A stretch of 64,000 nt of DNA, from positions 62,001 to 126,000 of the forward strand of contig JAFVVP010000004.1 of the NCBI GenBank assembly GCA_017502135.1, read 5' to 3'. The DNA is from Clostridia bacterium. GTDB lineage: Bacteria > Bacillota > Clostridia > Oscillospirales > CAG-272. Position 1 is the first letter of the stretch. Every line of letters starts with the position of its first letter. The position numbers were made by a program, and so were the translations under genes. Under the pieces are notes generated by a model. It was not told the origin of the DNA. It worked only from the letters and a program-made list of their open reading frames with translations, and searched no databases. Shown piece after piece: positions 1-7,590 of this stretch.

Positions 1-1
1 A

Positions 2-841
2 CGCGTGATTGCCGCGATCGAAGGTAAGGCGCGCCGCATTTCCGTTATCATGCCGATGCTTTACGAGGGACGCCAGCACAAGAGAAGCTCCCGTGAGTCG
101 CTGGACTGCGCGCTGGCGCTTCAGGAGCTTGTGAATATGGGCGTTACCAACATCATTACGTTTGATGCACACGACGCACGCGTACAAAACGCTATCCCCC
201 TGCACGGATTTGATAATGTGCATCCCACTTACCAGATGCTGAAAGCCCTTGTCCGTGCGTATCCCGATATCGCGCTCTCTCATGATCAGGTAACGATCAT
301 CTCTCCCGACGAGGGCGCTATGTCCCGCTGTATGTATTACTCCTCTGTTCTCGGTGTGGATATCGGCATGTTCTATAAGCGCCGCAACTACGCCGTGATC
401 GTGAACGGTAAGAACCCGATTGTCGCACACGAGTATCTCGGTAAGGATATCAAGGATAAGGACGTGATCGTCGTGGACGATATGATCTCCTCCGGCGAGT
501 CGATCCTCGACGTGTCCGCGCAGCTTAAAGCAAAGGGTGCTCGCAGAATCTTTCTCTTTGTTACGTTCGGCCTCTTCTGCAACGGCATGAAGATCTTTGA
601 CGAGGCTTACGAGCAGGGACTTATTGATAAGGTGTTCACAACGAACCTCGTATACCAGCCGACGGAGCTTCGTGAGCGTCCCTGGTATCAAGAAGTCAAC
701 ATGTGCAAGTATGTCTCGTACATCATCGACACCTTGAATCACGACGAATCCATTAGCACGCTCCTTGATCCCGTACAGAGAATCCATACGCTTCTCGATA
801 AGCAGGCGAAGAGAGTGGCTGAATCGAAAACAGAGGAATAA
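2..841 (+). CDS. prs: Ribose-phosphate pyrophosphokinase (PRPP synthetase), 5' end cut by window edge
   Basis: This enzyme makes 5-phosphoribosyl diphosphate from ribose 5-phosphate and ATP for purine, pyrimidine, His, Trp and NAD synthesis in the cytosol. About 279 residues are visible and the frame is open to the first base, so the true start lies outside the window; the GTG at base 5 is internal. A catalytic-loop-like segment 'YEGRQHKRSSRES' lies near the visible start. The PRPP-binding loop reads 'VIVVDDMISSGES', the type I phosphoribosyltransferase fold signature. The C-terminal tail is of the longer clostridial PRPP synthetase type. It ends 2 bases before argS, so the two are probably co-transcribed. 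Family assignment is secure; exact length is unknown. Confidence 0.9.
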   Translation, partial: RVIAAIEGKARRISVIMPMLYEGRQHKRSSRESLDCALALQELVNMGVTNIITFDAHDARVQNAIPLHGFDNVHPTYQMLKALVRAYPDIALSHDQVTIISPDEGAMSRCMYYSSVLGVDIGMFYKRRNYAVIVNGKNPIVAHEYLGKDIKDKDVIVVDDMISSGESILDVSAQLKAKGARRIFLFVTFGLFCNGMKIFDEAYEQGLIDKVFTTNLVYQPTELRERPWYQEVNMCKYVSYIIDTLNHDESISTLLDPVQRIHTLLDKQAKRVAESKTEE

Positions 842-843
842 AT

Positions 844-2556
844 ATGCTTCTTTTCAAACAAACGATTGCATCCGCTATTCTGAATGCAGCGAATGCACTT
901 TGGCAGGATAACGGACTCACGGATAAAGAACTTTTTGATATGCTCGAGTATCCGCCGGATGATACGATGGGTGACGTGGCGCTCCCGTGCTTTAAACTGA
1001 GCAAATTGCTCCGTTCGGCACCGCCGAAGATTGCTTCCATGCTGGCGGAACAGATCGGCGAGCTTGACGCGGCCGCCGTAAGCGTTGCGGGCGGGTATCT
1101 GAACTTCAAGATTTCGCCTGCATACCTTCTGAAGAACGTCCTCACGGCTGTGGAGACGGCAGGCGATCGCTACGGTAAGAACGATATGGGTGAGGGAAAG
1201 ACGGTCGTTCTTGACTATTCCTCCCCCAATACCTCAAAGCCGTTCCACATCGGCCATCTCGGCACGACCGTCATCGGTCATTCGTTGAAACTGCTCCACG
1301 AATACTGCGGTTATAAGTGCATCGGCATCAATCACCTCGGCGACTGGGGTACCCAGAACGGCAAGCAGATCGTCGCATACAAGAGGTGGGGCGATAAGGC
1401 AGAGGTTGAAGCAAAGGGTTGCGACGGCCTTGTGGAACTGTACGTGAAATTTCACGAGGAAGCCGAAAAAGACCCCACGCTCAACGATGAGGCAAGAGCC
1501 GAGTTCAAAAAGCTTGAGGAGCACGTTCCCGAGAACATTGAACTGTGGAAATGGTTTTTGGAGATCAGCCTCAAGGAGTACAATGTAACCTACAAACAGC
1601 TCGGAATCACGTTCGATCACTATATGGGTGAGAGTTTCTTCTCCGATAAGATGGACGCGCAGATTCAGATCATGCGCGATAAGGGGCTTCTCAAACTGGA
1701 TGACGGTGCTTCTATCGTTGATCTCTCCGAGTACAATATGCCGCCGTGCCTTATCCTTAAGAGAGACGGCGCGTCTCTGTATCCGTCCCGTGACATTGCC
1801 GCCGCCGTCTACAGAAAACAGAATTTTGGCTTTGATAAATGTATCTACGTGACGTCTGCCGGCCAGAGTCTCCATTTTGCCCAGTGGTTCAAGGTTATGG
1901 AACTTATGGGCTACGATTGGTGTGATCAGCTCGTCCACGTTCCGTACGGTACGGTCAGCATCGGCGGTGAAAAGCTCGCGACCCGTACGGGCAACGTAGT
2001 TCTTCTGAAGGATCTGTTCCGTCAGTCAATCGAAAAGGTTTATGAGATCATGAACGAAAAGAACCCTGATCTTCCCAATAAGGATGAGGTCGCAGAGGCT
2101 GTCGGTGTGGGCGCGATCGTGTTCCACTACCTCTATAACAGCCGTATCAAGGATATCAATTTCATGCTTGAGAATGCGCTCAGCTTTGAGGGAAGCACAG
2201 GACCGTACGCGCAGTACACCTATGCGAGAACGTGCAGTATCCTCGAGAAAGCCGACGATATGGATCTCACCGGTGAGGCTGTTCTCACAAAGCCGGAGGA
2301 ATCCGCCCTTCTTCTCACGCTTTCGAAATTCCCCGAGAAGGTGCTCGATGCTGTTGCGCAGTACGAGCCGTCCGTTATCACGCGGTACGTTATCGACGTG
2401 TGCACGGCGTTCAACCGCTTCTATCAAGCGTGCCCCGTTGTAACGGCAGAGGACGAGAGTGTCCGCGCTACCCGCGTCCGTCTTACGCGTGCGGCCGGCC
2501 ACGTTCTTAGAAACGCGCTTCGTCTTATTTGCATTAAGACGCCCGAGAAAATTTAA
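844..2556 (+). CDS. argS: Arginyl-tRNA synthetase
   Basis: Class I aminoacyl-tRNA synthetase that charges tRNA-Arg with arginine. At 570 residues it has the usual length. An N-terminal additional domain (about residues 1-110) is followed by the Rossmann catalytic core with the HIGH-type motif 'FHIGHLGT' (near residue 137). The KMSKS position reads 'GEKLATRTGN', which is the relaxed form common in ArgRS. The C-terminal anticodon-binding helical domain contains the conserved 'GPYAQYTYARTCS' stretch. The ATG follows the PRPP synthetase stop after 2 bases, indicating translational coupling, and there is no room for a T-box leader. Nothing unusual was seen. Confidence 0.96.
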   Translation: MLLFKQTIASAILNAANALWQDNGLTDKELFDMLEYPPDDTMGDVALPCFKLSKLLRSAPPKIASMLAEQIGELDAAAVSVAGGYLNFKISPAYLLKNVLTAVETAGDRYGKNDMGEGKTVVLDYSSPNTSKPFHIGHLGTTVIGHSLKLLHEYCGYKCIGINHLGDWGTQNGKQIVAYKRWGDKAEVEAKGCDGLVELYVKFHEEAEKDPTLNDEARAEFKKLEEHVPENIELWKWFLEISLKEYNVTYKQLGITFDHYMGESFFSDKMDAQIQIMRDKGLLKLDDGASIVDLSEYNMPPCLILKRDGASLYPSRDIAAAVYRKQNFGFDKCIYVTSAGQSLHFAQWFKVMELMGYDWCDQLVHVPYGTVSIGGEKLATRTGNVVLLKDLFRQSIEKVYEIMNEKNPDLPNKDEVAEAVGVGAIVFHYLYNSRIKDINFMLENALSFEGSTGPYAQYTYARTCSILEKADDMDLTGEAVLTKPEESALLLTLSKFPEKVLDAVAQYEPSVITRYVIDVCTAFNRFYQACPVVTAEDESVRATRVRLTRAAGHVLRNALRLICIKTPEKI

Positions 2557-2624
2557 TTTGTAAGTTCGTCCCGCATTTTCAGCGGGGAAGAAAGGATAGC
2601 CCGAACCGTCGGGCAGGTTTTGAG

Positions 2625-3356
2625 ATGTCTGGACACAGCAAATGGAATAATATCAAAAACAAAAAAGCAAAGACTGACGCACAGAAAGCAAAAATCTTTA
2701 CGAAAATCGGTAAGGAGATCGCGATTGCTGTTCGTGAGGGCGGCCCCGATCCGTCCGGCAACAGCAAACTGCGCGAGTTGATCGTAAAAGCGAAAGCGAA
2801 CAACGTGCCGAACGATAATATTGAGCGCGCGATCAAGAAGGCAAGCAGCGCAGACGCCGTTGAGTACGAAGAGATCGTCTACGAGGGATACGGTCCGTCC
2901 GGTGTTGCCGTGATTGTGGAAGCCGCAACCGACAGCCGCAACCGTACTGCCTCCGACGTACGGCACTATTTTGATAAGTACGGCGGAAACCTCGGCCAGA
3001 GCGGATGCGTATCGTTCATGTTTGAGGATAAGGGCGTGATCGTCGTTCTTCGCGAGGACGGCGTAGATGAGGATGCGCTCATGGAGACGGCTCTCGAAGC
3101 CGGTGCCGCCGACTTTACCGCCGACGAGGAAGCGTTCGAGATTCTTACCGAGGTTTCTGATCTGTACGCCGTGCGCGATGCACTCGCCGAGGCAGGCTAC
3201 GCGATCGAATCTGCGGAAAAAGACAAGATCCCGAGCACATACGTTACGCTCACCAGCGAAGAGGATATTAAAAACATGAACCTCCTCATTGAGCATCTCG
3301 AGGATTCCGACGATATCAGCGAGATCTATCACAACTGGGAAAATGCCGATCAGTAA
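2625..3356 (+). CDS. yebC: YebC/PmpR-family protein
   Basis: Member of the YebC/PmpR/TACO1 family, 243 residues, usual length. Family members were described as DNA-binding regulators, and more recent work links some of them to translation of difficult peptide stretches. The hallmark N-terminus 'MSGHSKWNNIKNKKAK' is present, followed by the conserved 'FTKIGKEI' and the middle domain with 'EIVYEGYGPSGVAV' and 'NRTASDVRHYFDKYGGN'. The start ATG lies after 'GCAGG'. The gene begins 68 bases after argS on the same strand and is closed by the hairpin at 3358-3393. The molecular target in this organism cannot be read from sequence. Confidence 0.95.
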   Translation: MSGHSKWNNIKNKKAKTDAQKAKIFTKIGKEIAIAVREGGPDPSGNSKLRELIVKAKANNVPNDNIERAIKKASSADAVEYEEIVYEGYGPSGVAVIVEAATDSRNRTASDVRHYFDKYGGNLGQSGCVSFMFEDKGVIVVLREDGVDEDALMETALEAGAADFTADEEAFEILTEVSDLYAVRDALAEAGYAIESAEKDKIPSTYVTLTSEEDIKNMNLLIEHLEDSDDISEIYHNWENADQ

Positions 3357-3357
3357 T

Positions 3358-3393
3358 AAAAAACGGATGCCGAATGGCATCCGTTTTATTTTT
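3358..3393. terminator. Bidirectional intrinsic terminator between yebC and the cotJC fragment
   Basis: A perfect stem (3358-3371 with 3376-3388, core CGGATGCC/GGCATCCG) has a GAAT loop and is flanked by an A-run and a T-run. It can therefore end transcription of yebC on + and of the recombinase/cotJC fragment on -. Confidence 0.9.
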
Positions 3394-3613
3394 ACTTGCA
3401 CGGTTTGTATGCGGGGTTGAAGGCGTAGAAGTTTTTTGAATCCATACTGTCCTTCGCAATACGGAGTGCATCGCCGAAGCGCTGATAGTGAACAATTTCG
3501 CGTTCGCGGAGGAATTTAAGGGGTTCGCGTACGTCCGGATCGTCAATGAGTCGAAGAAGATTGTCGTAGGTTACGCGCGCCTTTTGCTCTGCTGCGTTCT
3601 CATAAAAGCAACC
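3392..3613 (-). pseudogene. cotJC: 3' fragment of cotJC (spore coat manganese-catalase-like protein)
   Basis: The minus strand encodes the last ~70 residues of CotJC, a spore-coat protein of the manganese catalase family. The frame ends at TAA (3392-3394) and contains 'AAEQKARVTYDNLLRLIDD', 'FLREREIVHYQRFGDAL' and the terminal 'NFYAFNPAYKPCK'. All of these match the CotJC C-terminus as I know it from Bacillus and Clostridia. There is no start codon and homology stops at about base 3600. Directly upstream on the same strand sits the stop codon of a serine recombinase. The N-terminal two thirds of CotJC, and cotJA/cotJB, are nowhere in the window. This is either a broken gene or the 3' half of a gene split by a rearrangement; see findings. 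Confidence 0.85.
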
Positions 3614-3614
3614 T

Positions 3615-5174
3615 TCAGAAATTCCAGCAGATCGTGATAGGTACGTTTCGCGTACCCGCGATCCGCCGCCCTACGGATATGTGATCGATCAAACGCAAAA
3701 CTGTTTCGCGGTCAAGTTTTGATACGTTCAGTCTCGTTTCAATTTCTGCATCAAAATCACGGACGGCGGTCGCCGCTTCAAGGTGCTCGAGTGCTTCTTT
3801 GCTCCCGGCGGCAAGTTTTTCAAATCGCGATTTTTCTTCGGCAAAATTATGGGACAGCAGTAAAAAATCTTCTTCCCGAACGATCCCGTTTACCCGATCG
3901 AGATACAGTTTTTGCAAAACCGATTCATTTTCGCGGATCTTTTTTTCGTACCGATCGGCGTCTGCACGGAGACGCGTTTTTTCGGTGTCACTTTCATCTC
4001 TTAGTTGGGCGTTTTCTAGGAGCATCTCCCGATCAAGATATTTTTCATTAAACGTGCGAATGGCGTGGAGAACGGTTTGTTCAAGCCTATCGGCGGAGAT
4101 GAAAGCGCCGGTGCATGCATCCTTGGCGATGTAGCGATTGGGACAAGAGAGATACCGACGCCCGCGGTTTTGGGACGAGCGAAGTGTATAGCCGCACGCG
4201 GCGCACCGCGCAATCCCTGCGAAAACCCCCACGGTGCCGCTCCCAAACGGCTTCGTTTTCTCTGAGAGTGTGGCTTGCACTTTCTCCCAAAGCGTCATGT
4301 CGATAATCGGCTCGTGCGTCCCTTTTACGACTATCCATTCATTACGCGGGCGGGAGTGGTTTGTTTTTGTTTTGTAGGAAACGCTTCCGTATTTTCCCTG
4401 TACCATGTTCCCGATGTACATCTCGTTTTTCAGCATATCCGAGATCGCGCTGTATTTCCAAAGCGTGCCTGTTTTCCCGTTCGGTTGTTTGTAGCGCATC
4501 CCCGAGAGACGCTTGTATTCGGTCGGATTCGGTATGGCACGATCGTTCAGAATGCGTGCGATCGCCGTTTTTCCGTAGCCCTTTGAAAATAGCGTGAAAA
4601 CTTCCCGCACCACGGCGGCGGCTTCGGCATCGATGATGAGATGTCCTTTTTTTTCGGGGTCCTTTTTGTAGCCGTAGAGCGCAAATGAGCCGATATGAAA
4701 ACCGTTTTTGCGGCGGCTGGTGAGCACATCACGTATGTTGTCCGACATATCCTCAAGATACCATTCATTCACAAGACCGTTTATCTGTCGGGATTTTTTG
4801 TTTCCGCGGTTGGCGGTGTCCGCGTTATCAACGATGCTCACGAATCGGATCCCCCATAGCGGAAATAGACCGTGTATGTATTTTTCCACCAGTTCCATCT
4901 CTCGTGTAAAACGCGACTGCGTTTTGCAGAGTATAATATCGAAACGCCGTGCCTCTGCATCGTTCAAAAGTTGGTTAAACGCGGGTCGTTTCCGGTCGGC
5001 ACCCGTGTAGTCGTCGTCGCTGTAAACGCCGTAGATATCCCAGCCTTCGCGCACGGCGTACTGTGTCAGCATTGCTTTTTGGTTCTGTATGCTTCTTGAA
5101 TCGTCCGTCTCGCATTCTTTGTTTCTATCTTCTTCGGATAATCGGCAGTAAAGTGCCGCTTTCGGTTTATTCAT
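3615..5174 (-). CDS. Large serine recombinase (site-specific recombinase/resolvase family)
   Basis: Large serine integrase of 519 residues, full length for the family. The N-terminal resolvase domain carries the catalytic serine in 'ALYCRLSEEDRN' (Ser13) and 'QSRFTRE' further on. Then come the recombinase domain (about 160-300), a zinc ribbon with four cysteines (C324, C327, C344, C354), a coiled-coil arm (about 390-450), and the '..ITICWNF' tail typical of these enzymes. Such enzymes integrate, excise or invert DNA between short att sites. No reading-frame damage is seen, so it may be active. It overlaps the upstream 47-codon gene by 8 bases. Its stop codon lies only ~15 bases from where cotJC homology begins, as expected when a recombinase gene ends right at its own attachment site. 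Target gene and function of the recombination are inferred. Confidence 0.92.
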   Translation of the reverse strand: MNKPKAALYCRLSEEDRNKECETDDSRSIQNQKAMLTQYAVREGWDIYGVYSDDDYTGADRKRPAFNQLLNDAEARRFDIILCKTQSRFTREMELVEKYIHGLFPLWGIRFVSIVDNADTANRGNKKSRQINGLVNEWYLEDMSDNIRDVLTSRRKNGFHIGSFALYGYKKDPEKKGHLIIDAEAAAVVREVFTLFSKGYGKTAIARILNDRAIPNPTEYKRLSGMRYKQPNGKTGTLWKYSAISDMLKNEMYIGNMVQGKYGSVSYKTKTNHSRPRNEWIVVKGTHEPIIDMTLWEKVQATLSEKTKPFGSGTVGVFAGIARCAACGYTLRSSQNRGRRYLSCPNRYIAKDACTGAFISADRLEQTVLHAIRTFNEKYLDREMLLENAQLRDESDTEKTRLRADADRYEKKIRENESVLQKLYLDRVNGIVREEDFLLLSHNFAEEKSRFEKLAAGSKEALEHLEAATAVRDFDAEIETRLNVSKLDRETVLRLIDHISVGRRIAGTRNVPITICWNF

Positions 5175-5310
5175 TACGCTTGGGCGGACGGTACGTTAGA
5201 ACTTTTGGCTTCCCTACGATCTCGATCCATTTTTTCGTGTAGAGATGCGTTCTCGCCGCTTCATCTTCTGTTTTGAAAACGTGCGTTACAAAAGAGTCAG
5301 GTATCTGCAT
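5167..5310 (-). CDS. Small 47-residue protein translationally coupled to the recombinase
   Basis: Short gene too small for most gene callers. A strong ribosome-binding site (GGGAGGTG, 5321-5328) lies 10 bases before ATG at 5308-5310. The product begins MQIPDSFVTHVFKTEDEA and ends basic (RPPKRNE). Its stop codon overlaps the start of the recombinase (ATGAATAA arrangement), so the two are translationally coupled. I do not recognise a family. Size, charge and position would fit a recombination directionality factor or another accessory of the recombinase, but this is only positional inference. It has no membrane segment or cysteines. Confidence 0.7.
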   Translation of the reverse strand: MQIPDSFVTHVFKTEDEAARTHLYTKKWIEIVGKPKVLTYRPPKRNE

Positions 5311-5334
5311 ATAGGTAATACACCTCCCGATGAG

Positions 5335-5362
5335 AGTGTATGCCGTAAAGGCCGTCCTTGTT
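5335..5362 (-). promoter_or_regulatory. Candidate mother-cell (sigma-E/sigma-K-like) promoter of the recombinase operon
   Basis: On the minus strand CATACACT (5342-5335) matches the -10 consensus of sigma-E (CATACAMT) and fits that of sigma-K (CATAnnnT). An AAC at 5362-5360 lies 17 bases upstream, like the sigma-K -35 (mAC). No sigma-A promoter with acceptable spacing is visible in this short gap. The predicted start would lie only a few bases before the Shine-Dalgarno. The match is short and the -35 is weak, so this is a proposal. Confidence 0.4.
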
Positions 5363-5367
5363 ACAAA

Positions 5368-5403
5368 ACTTCCCCGTCGGCAAGCTTCTGCCGACGGGGA
5401 AGT
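5368..5403 (-). terminator. Intrinsic terminator of the histidine kinase operon
   Basis: A perfect 15-bp inverted repeat (5368-5382 / 5389-5403) with a 6-base loop is followed on the minus strand by TTTTGTAA. It lies directly after the histidine kinase stop codon and separates that operon from the recombinase. Confidence 0.9.
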
Positions 5404-5405
5404 GC

Positions 5406-6866
5406 TTATTCGGCGGAGGGATCTCTTTCGACCTCGGGAAGGGAGAACCAGAACGTGCTGCCGAAGCCGACGGTGCTTGTAACGCCAAACTTTGCACCGT
5501 GGAGCAGAAGGATGTTTTTTACAATAGACAAGCCGAGTCCGGAGCCGGAGACGGCACGTTTGTGGTAGTTTTTCACCTTGTAATAGCGATCCCAGATTTT
5601 CGAAAGCTGCTCGGCCGGGATGCCCTCACCGGTGTCGGTAATCTCTATACGGCACTGACCGTTTTTCGAAAGTTGCCGGATATTCACCTTTTTATCCTCG
5701 CCCGTGTAATTGATTGCGTTATTTACGAGATTGTACAGCACCTGCAGAATTTTCGATTTATCCGCGTATATGAATATTTCCCGATCAAAGGAGAAGGTGA
5801 TCTCGTATCCGTCACGGACGGTAAGTTTTTGATAGCGCTCCAGCGTTTTTTGAACGGTATCCGTAACGGATAGAATCTCGCAGTCGAGTTTTTGCGATTC
5901 TGCGGACAGTTTCGATAAATCGAGAATATCGCCGACAAGGTCGGTAAGTCTGGCTGTCTCGTCAATAATGATCTGCATATTTTCAGCCGTCATCTCGCCG
6001 GGAATGTCGCGCATCACCTGACTGTATCCCGAGATCATGGTGAGCGGCGTTCGGAGATCGTGCGAGATGTTGGCGAGCAGTTCCTTCTGCATCGTGTCAA
6101 TGGTGGAAAGTTCTCCCGCGGCGTAGTTGAGCGCGTCGCCGAGTTCTGCTATTTCTTTCACACTGCCGCCGTCAAAGCAGACGTCGTACGTGCCCTCTGC
6201 GAGTTTTTTTGCTTCTTTACTCATCTGAACGATGGGGCGGGAGATGGCGCCGGAGACGATCACAGCAGTGATACCGGCGAACAAAAGGAGGACTCCCGTG
6301 ATGATACCGAGCTGCAGGGTGAGCGTGTCGGTGGTTGTGCCGATCGGCTCGATCTCCGCATTCAGAAGAATGAGAAACGCTTTTCCGTCCGATGTAACGG
6401 TCATCTCGGAGGTGATGATGCTCTCGGGGATGTTGTCGGCATTATCAGCGTTGCGGCCGGTCAGGAAATTGCCCGCGATGCGTTCCGTGTAGAATCCGTC
6501 CGTCAGCGCGTTCGTGTACAGTCGGTTCATCATCGAATCGGACGCGAGGTTGTGGAGAATACAACTGCTTTGGATATGTGAGGAGGCGCACAGATGCGCG
6601 CTCTGGCCTCGGATTTCATAAACGGATATGCATATATTTTTGGACTGTGCGAGGGAGTCGGAGAGGGAAGAGAGGGCATCCCCGCTCGCGTCCCTTGCGA
6701 GCGTCTCAGAAACTGTCCTAAGCTCGTGTGTTTTTATGGATGCGTACATCGGTTTGAGCATGAAGATTTGAAAAAACCACAGAACGGACAGAATCACGAG
6801 CACAAAAACGGCAAGGAGCAGAAAGATGTGCCGCCTGAGAGGGCGGTGCATACCTGTGTTTTTCAT
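5406..6866 (-). CDS. Sensor histidine kinase, HAMP type
   Basis: Membrane two-component sensor of 486 residues. It has TM1 at about 13-36, an extracytoplasmic sensor region of ~145 residues and TM2 at about 184-207. A HAMP linker follows, then HisKA with the phospho-accepting His269 in 'ANISHDLRTPLTMISGYS'. The HATPase domain shows the N box 'LVNNAINYTG', 'DTGEGIP' and 'GSGLGLSIVK'. All catalytic motifs are intact. Its ATG overlaps the stop of the response regulator gene by 4 bases, so they form a cognate pair. The sensor region has no recognisable domain, so the stimulus is unknown. Closest in architecture to VanS/ResE-like kinases. Confidence 0.93.
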   Translation of the reverse strand: MKNTGMHRPLRRHIFLLLAVFVLVILSVLWFFQIFMLKPMYASIKTHELRTVSETLARDASGDALSSLSDSLAQSKNICISVYEIRGQSAHLCASSHIQSSCILHNLASDSMMNRLYTNALTDGFYTERIAGNFLTGRNADNADNIPESIITSEMTVTSDGKAFLILLNAEIEPIGTTTDTLTLQLGIITGVLLLFAGITAVIVSGAISRPIVQMSKEAKKLAEGTYDVCFDGGSVKEIAELGDALNYAAGELSTIDTMQKELLANISHDLRTPLTMISGYSQVMRDIPGEMTAENMQIIIDETARLTDLVGDILDLSKLSAESQKLDCEILSVTDTVQKTLERYQKLTVRDGYEITFSFDREIFIYADKSKILQVLYNLVNNAINYTGEDKKVNIRQLSKNGQCRIEITDTGEGIPAEQLSKIWDRYYKVKNYHKRAVSGSGLGLSIVKNILLLHGAKFGVTSTVGFGSTFWFSLPEVERDPSAE

Positions 6867-7558
6867 TGTACGTGCTCCGTATCAAAGCGGTAGCCCATGC
6901 CGCGGAGCGTAACGATGTACGAGGCATACGGACCGAGGCTCTTTCGTAGAAGTTTGATGTGCGTGTCGAGGGTGCGGTCATCACCGTAGTAGTCGTACCC
7001 CCAGACCTCAGAGAGGAGCTTGTCTCTCGATAGGGCAATGTTCTTGTTTTTCAGCATATAGAAAAACAAATCGTATTCTTTCGGGGACATCTCAATCCGC
7101 TCCCCGTCAATGTAGACGATCCTGGCGGTAAGATCGGCGCGCAGTCCGCCGAGATCGACTACTTCATTTTTTGACTGTTCGTCTGTCGGTTTGCCTGTTT
7201 GCACCCGCTTCATAACGGCGGCGATGCGGAGCATCAGTTCCTTCGGGGAAAAGGGCTTTACAACGTAATCGTCTACGCCTACCTCAAAACCGTTGATCTT
7301 ATCGTATTCCTCGCCGCGTGCGCTGAGCATGATGATCGGGACATCCGAAAATTTGCGAATCTCGCGGCAGGCGGAGAATCCGTCGAGCTCGGGCATCATA
7401 ATGTCCATGATAACGACGTCGAAACGGCCGTTTCGGCAAAGCTCCACGGCAGTCATGCCGTCGCCGGCTTCGGTTACGCTGTGTCCTTCGTAGGTCGCGT
7501 ATTTGATAATCATACGGCGTATCATTTCCTCATCGTCTACAACGAGAATGTTATACAT
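6863..7558 (-). CDS. Response regulator, OmpR/PhoB family
   Basis: DNA-binding response regulator, 231 residues from the chosen start. That start (7558) follows a clear AAAGGAG and gives the canonical 'MYNILVVDDEEMIRRM' N-terminus; an upstream in-frame ATG would add nine residues before the receiver domain and lacks this site. The receiver domain has the acceptor Asp52 in 'VVIMDIMMPELDG' and the conserved Lys101 in 'VVKPFSP'. The C-terminal winged helix holds 'EYDLFFYMLKNKN' and 'TLDTHIKLLRKSL'. It overlaps the kinase gene by 4 bases. It begins 32 bases after the stop of the upstream lipoprotein gene, so it may be transcribed with it. Target genes are unknown. Confidence 0.95.
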   Translation of the reverse strand: MYNILVVDDEEMIRRMIIKYATYEGHSVTEAGDGMTAVELCRNGRFDVVIMDIMMPELDGFSACREIRKFSDVPIIMLSARGEEYDKINGFEVGVDDYVVKPFSPKELMLRIAAVMKRVQTGKPTDEQSKNEVVDLGGLRADLTARIVYIDGERIEMSPKEYDLFFYMLKNKNIALSRDKLLSEVWGYDYYGDDRTLDTHIKLLRKSLGPYASYIVTLRGMGYRFDTEHVQ

Positions 7559-7590
7559 TATGATCTCCTTTCGGTGTCGGTTCATATGTG

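Noticed and set aside
842-843. T-box leader for argS
   Set aside because: The gene starts 2 bases after the previous stop codon, so no leader is possible.
3392-5310. A complete small mobile element (recombinase plus 47-codon gene) with attL and attR in the window
   Set aside because: Only one junction with cotJC is visible. The other side abuts the terminator of an unrelated kinase gene, and I could find no second cotJC part or convincing att repeat.
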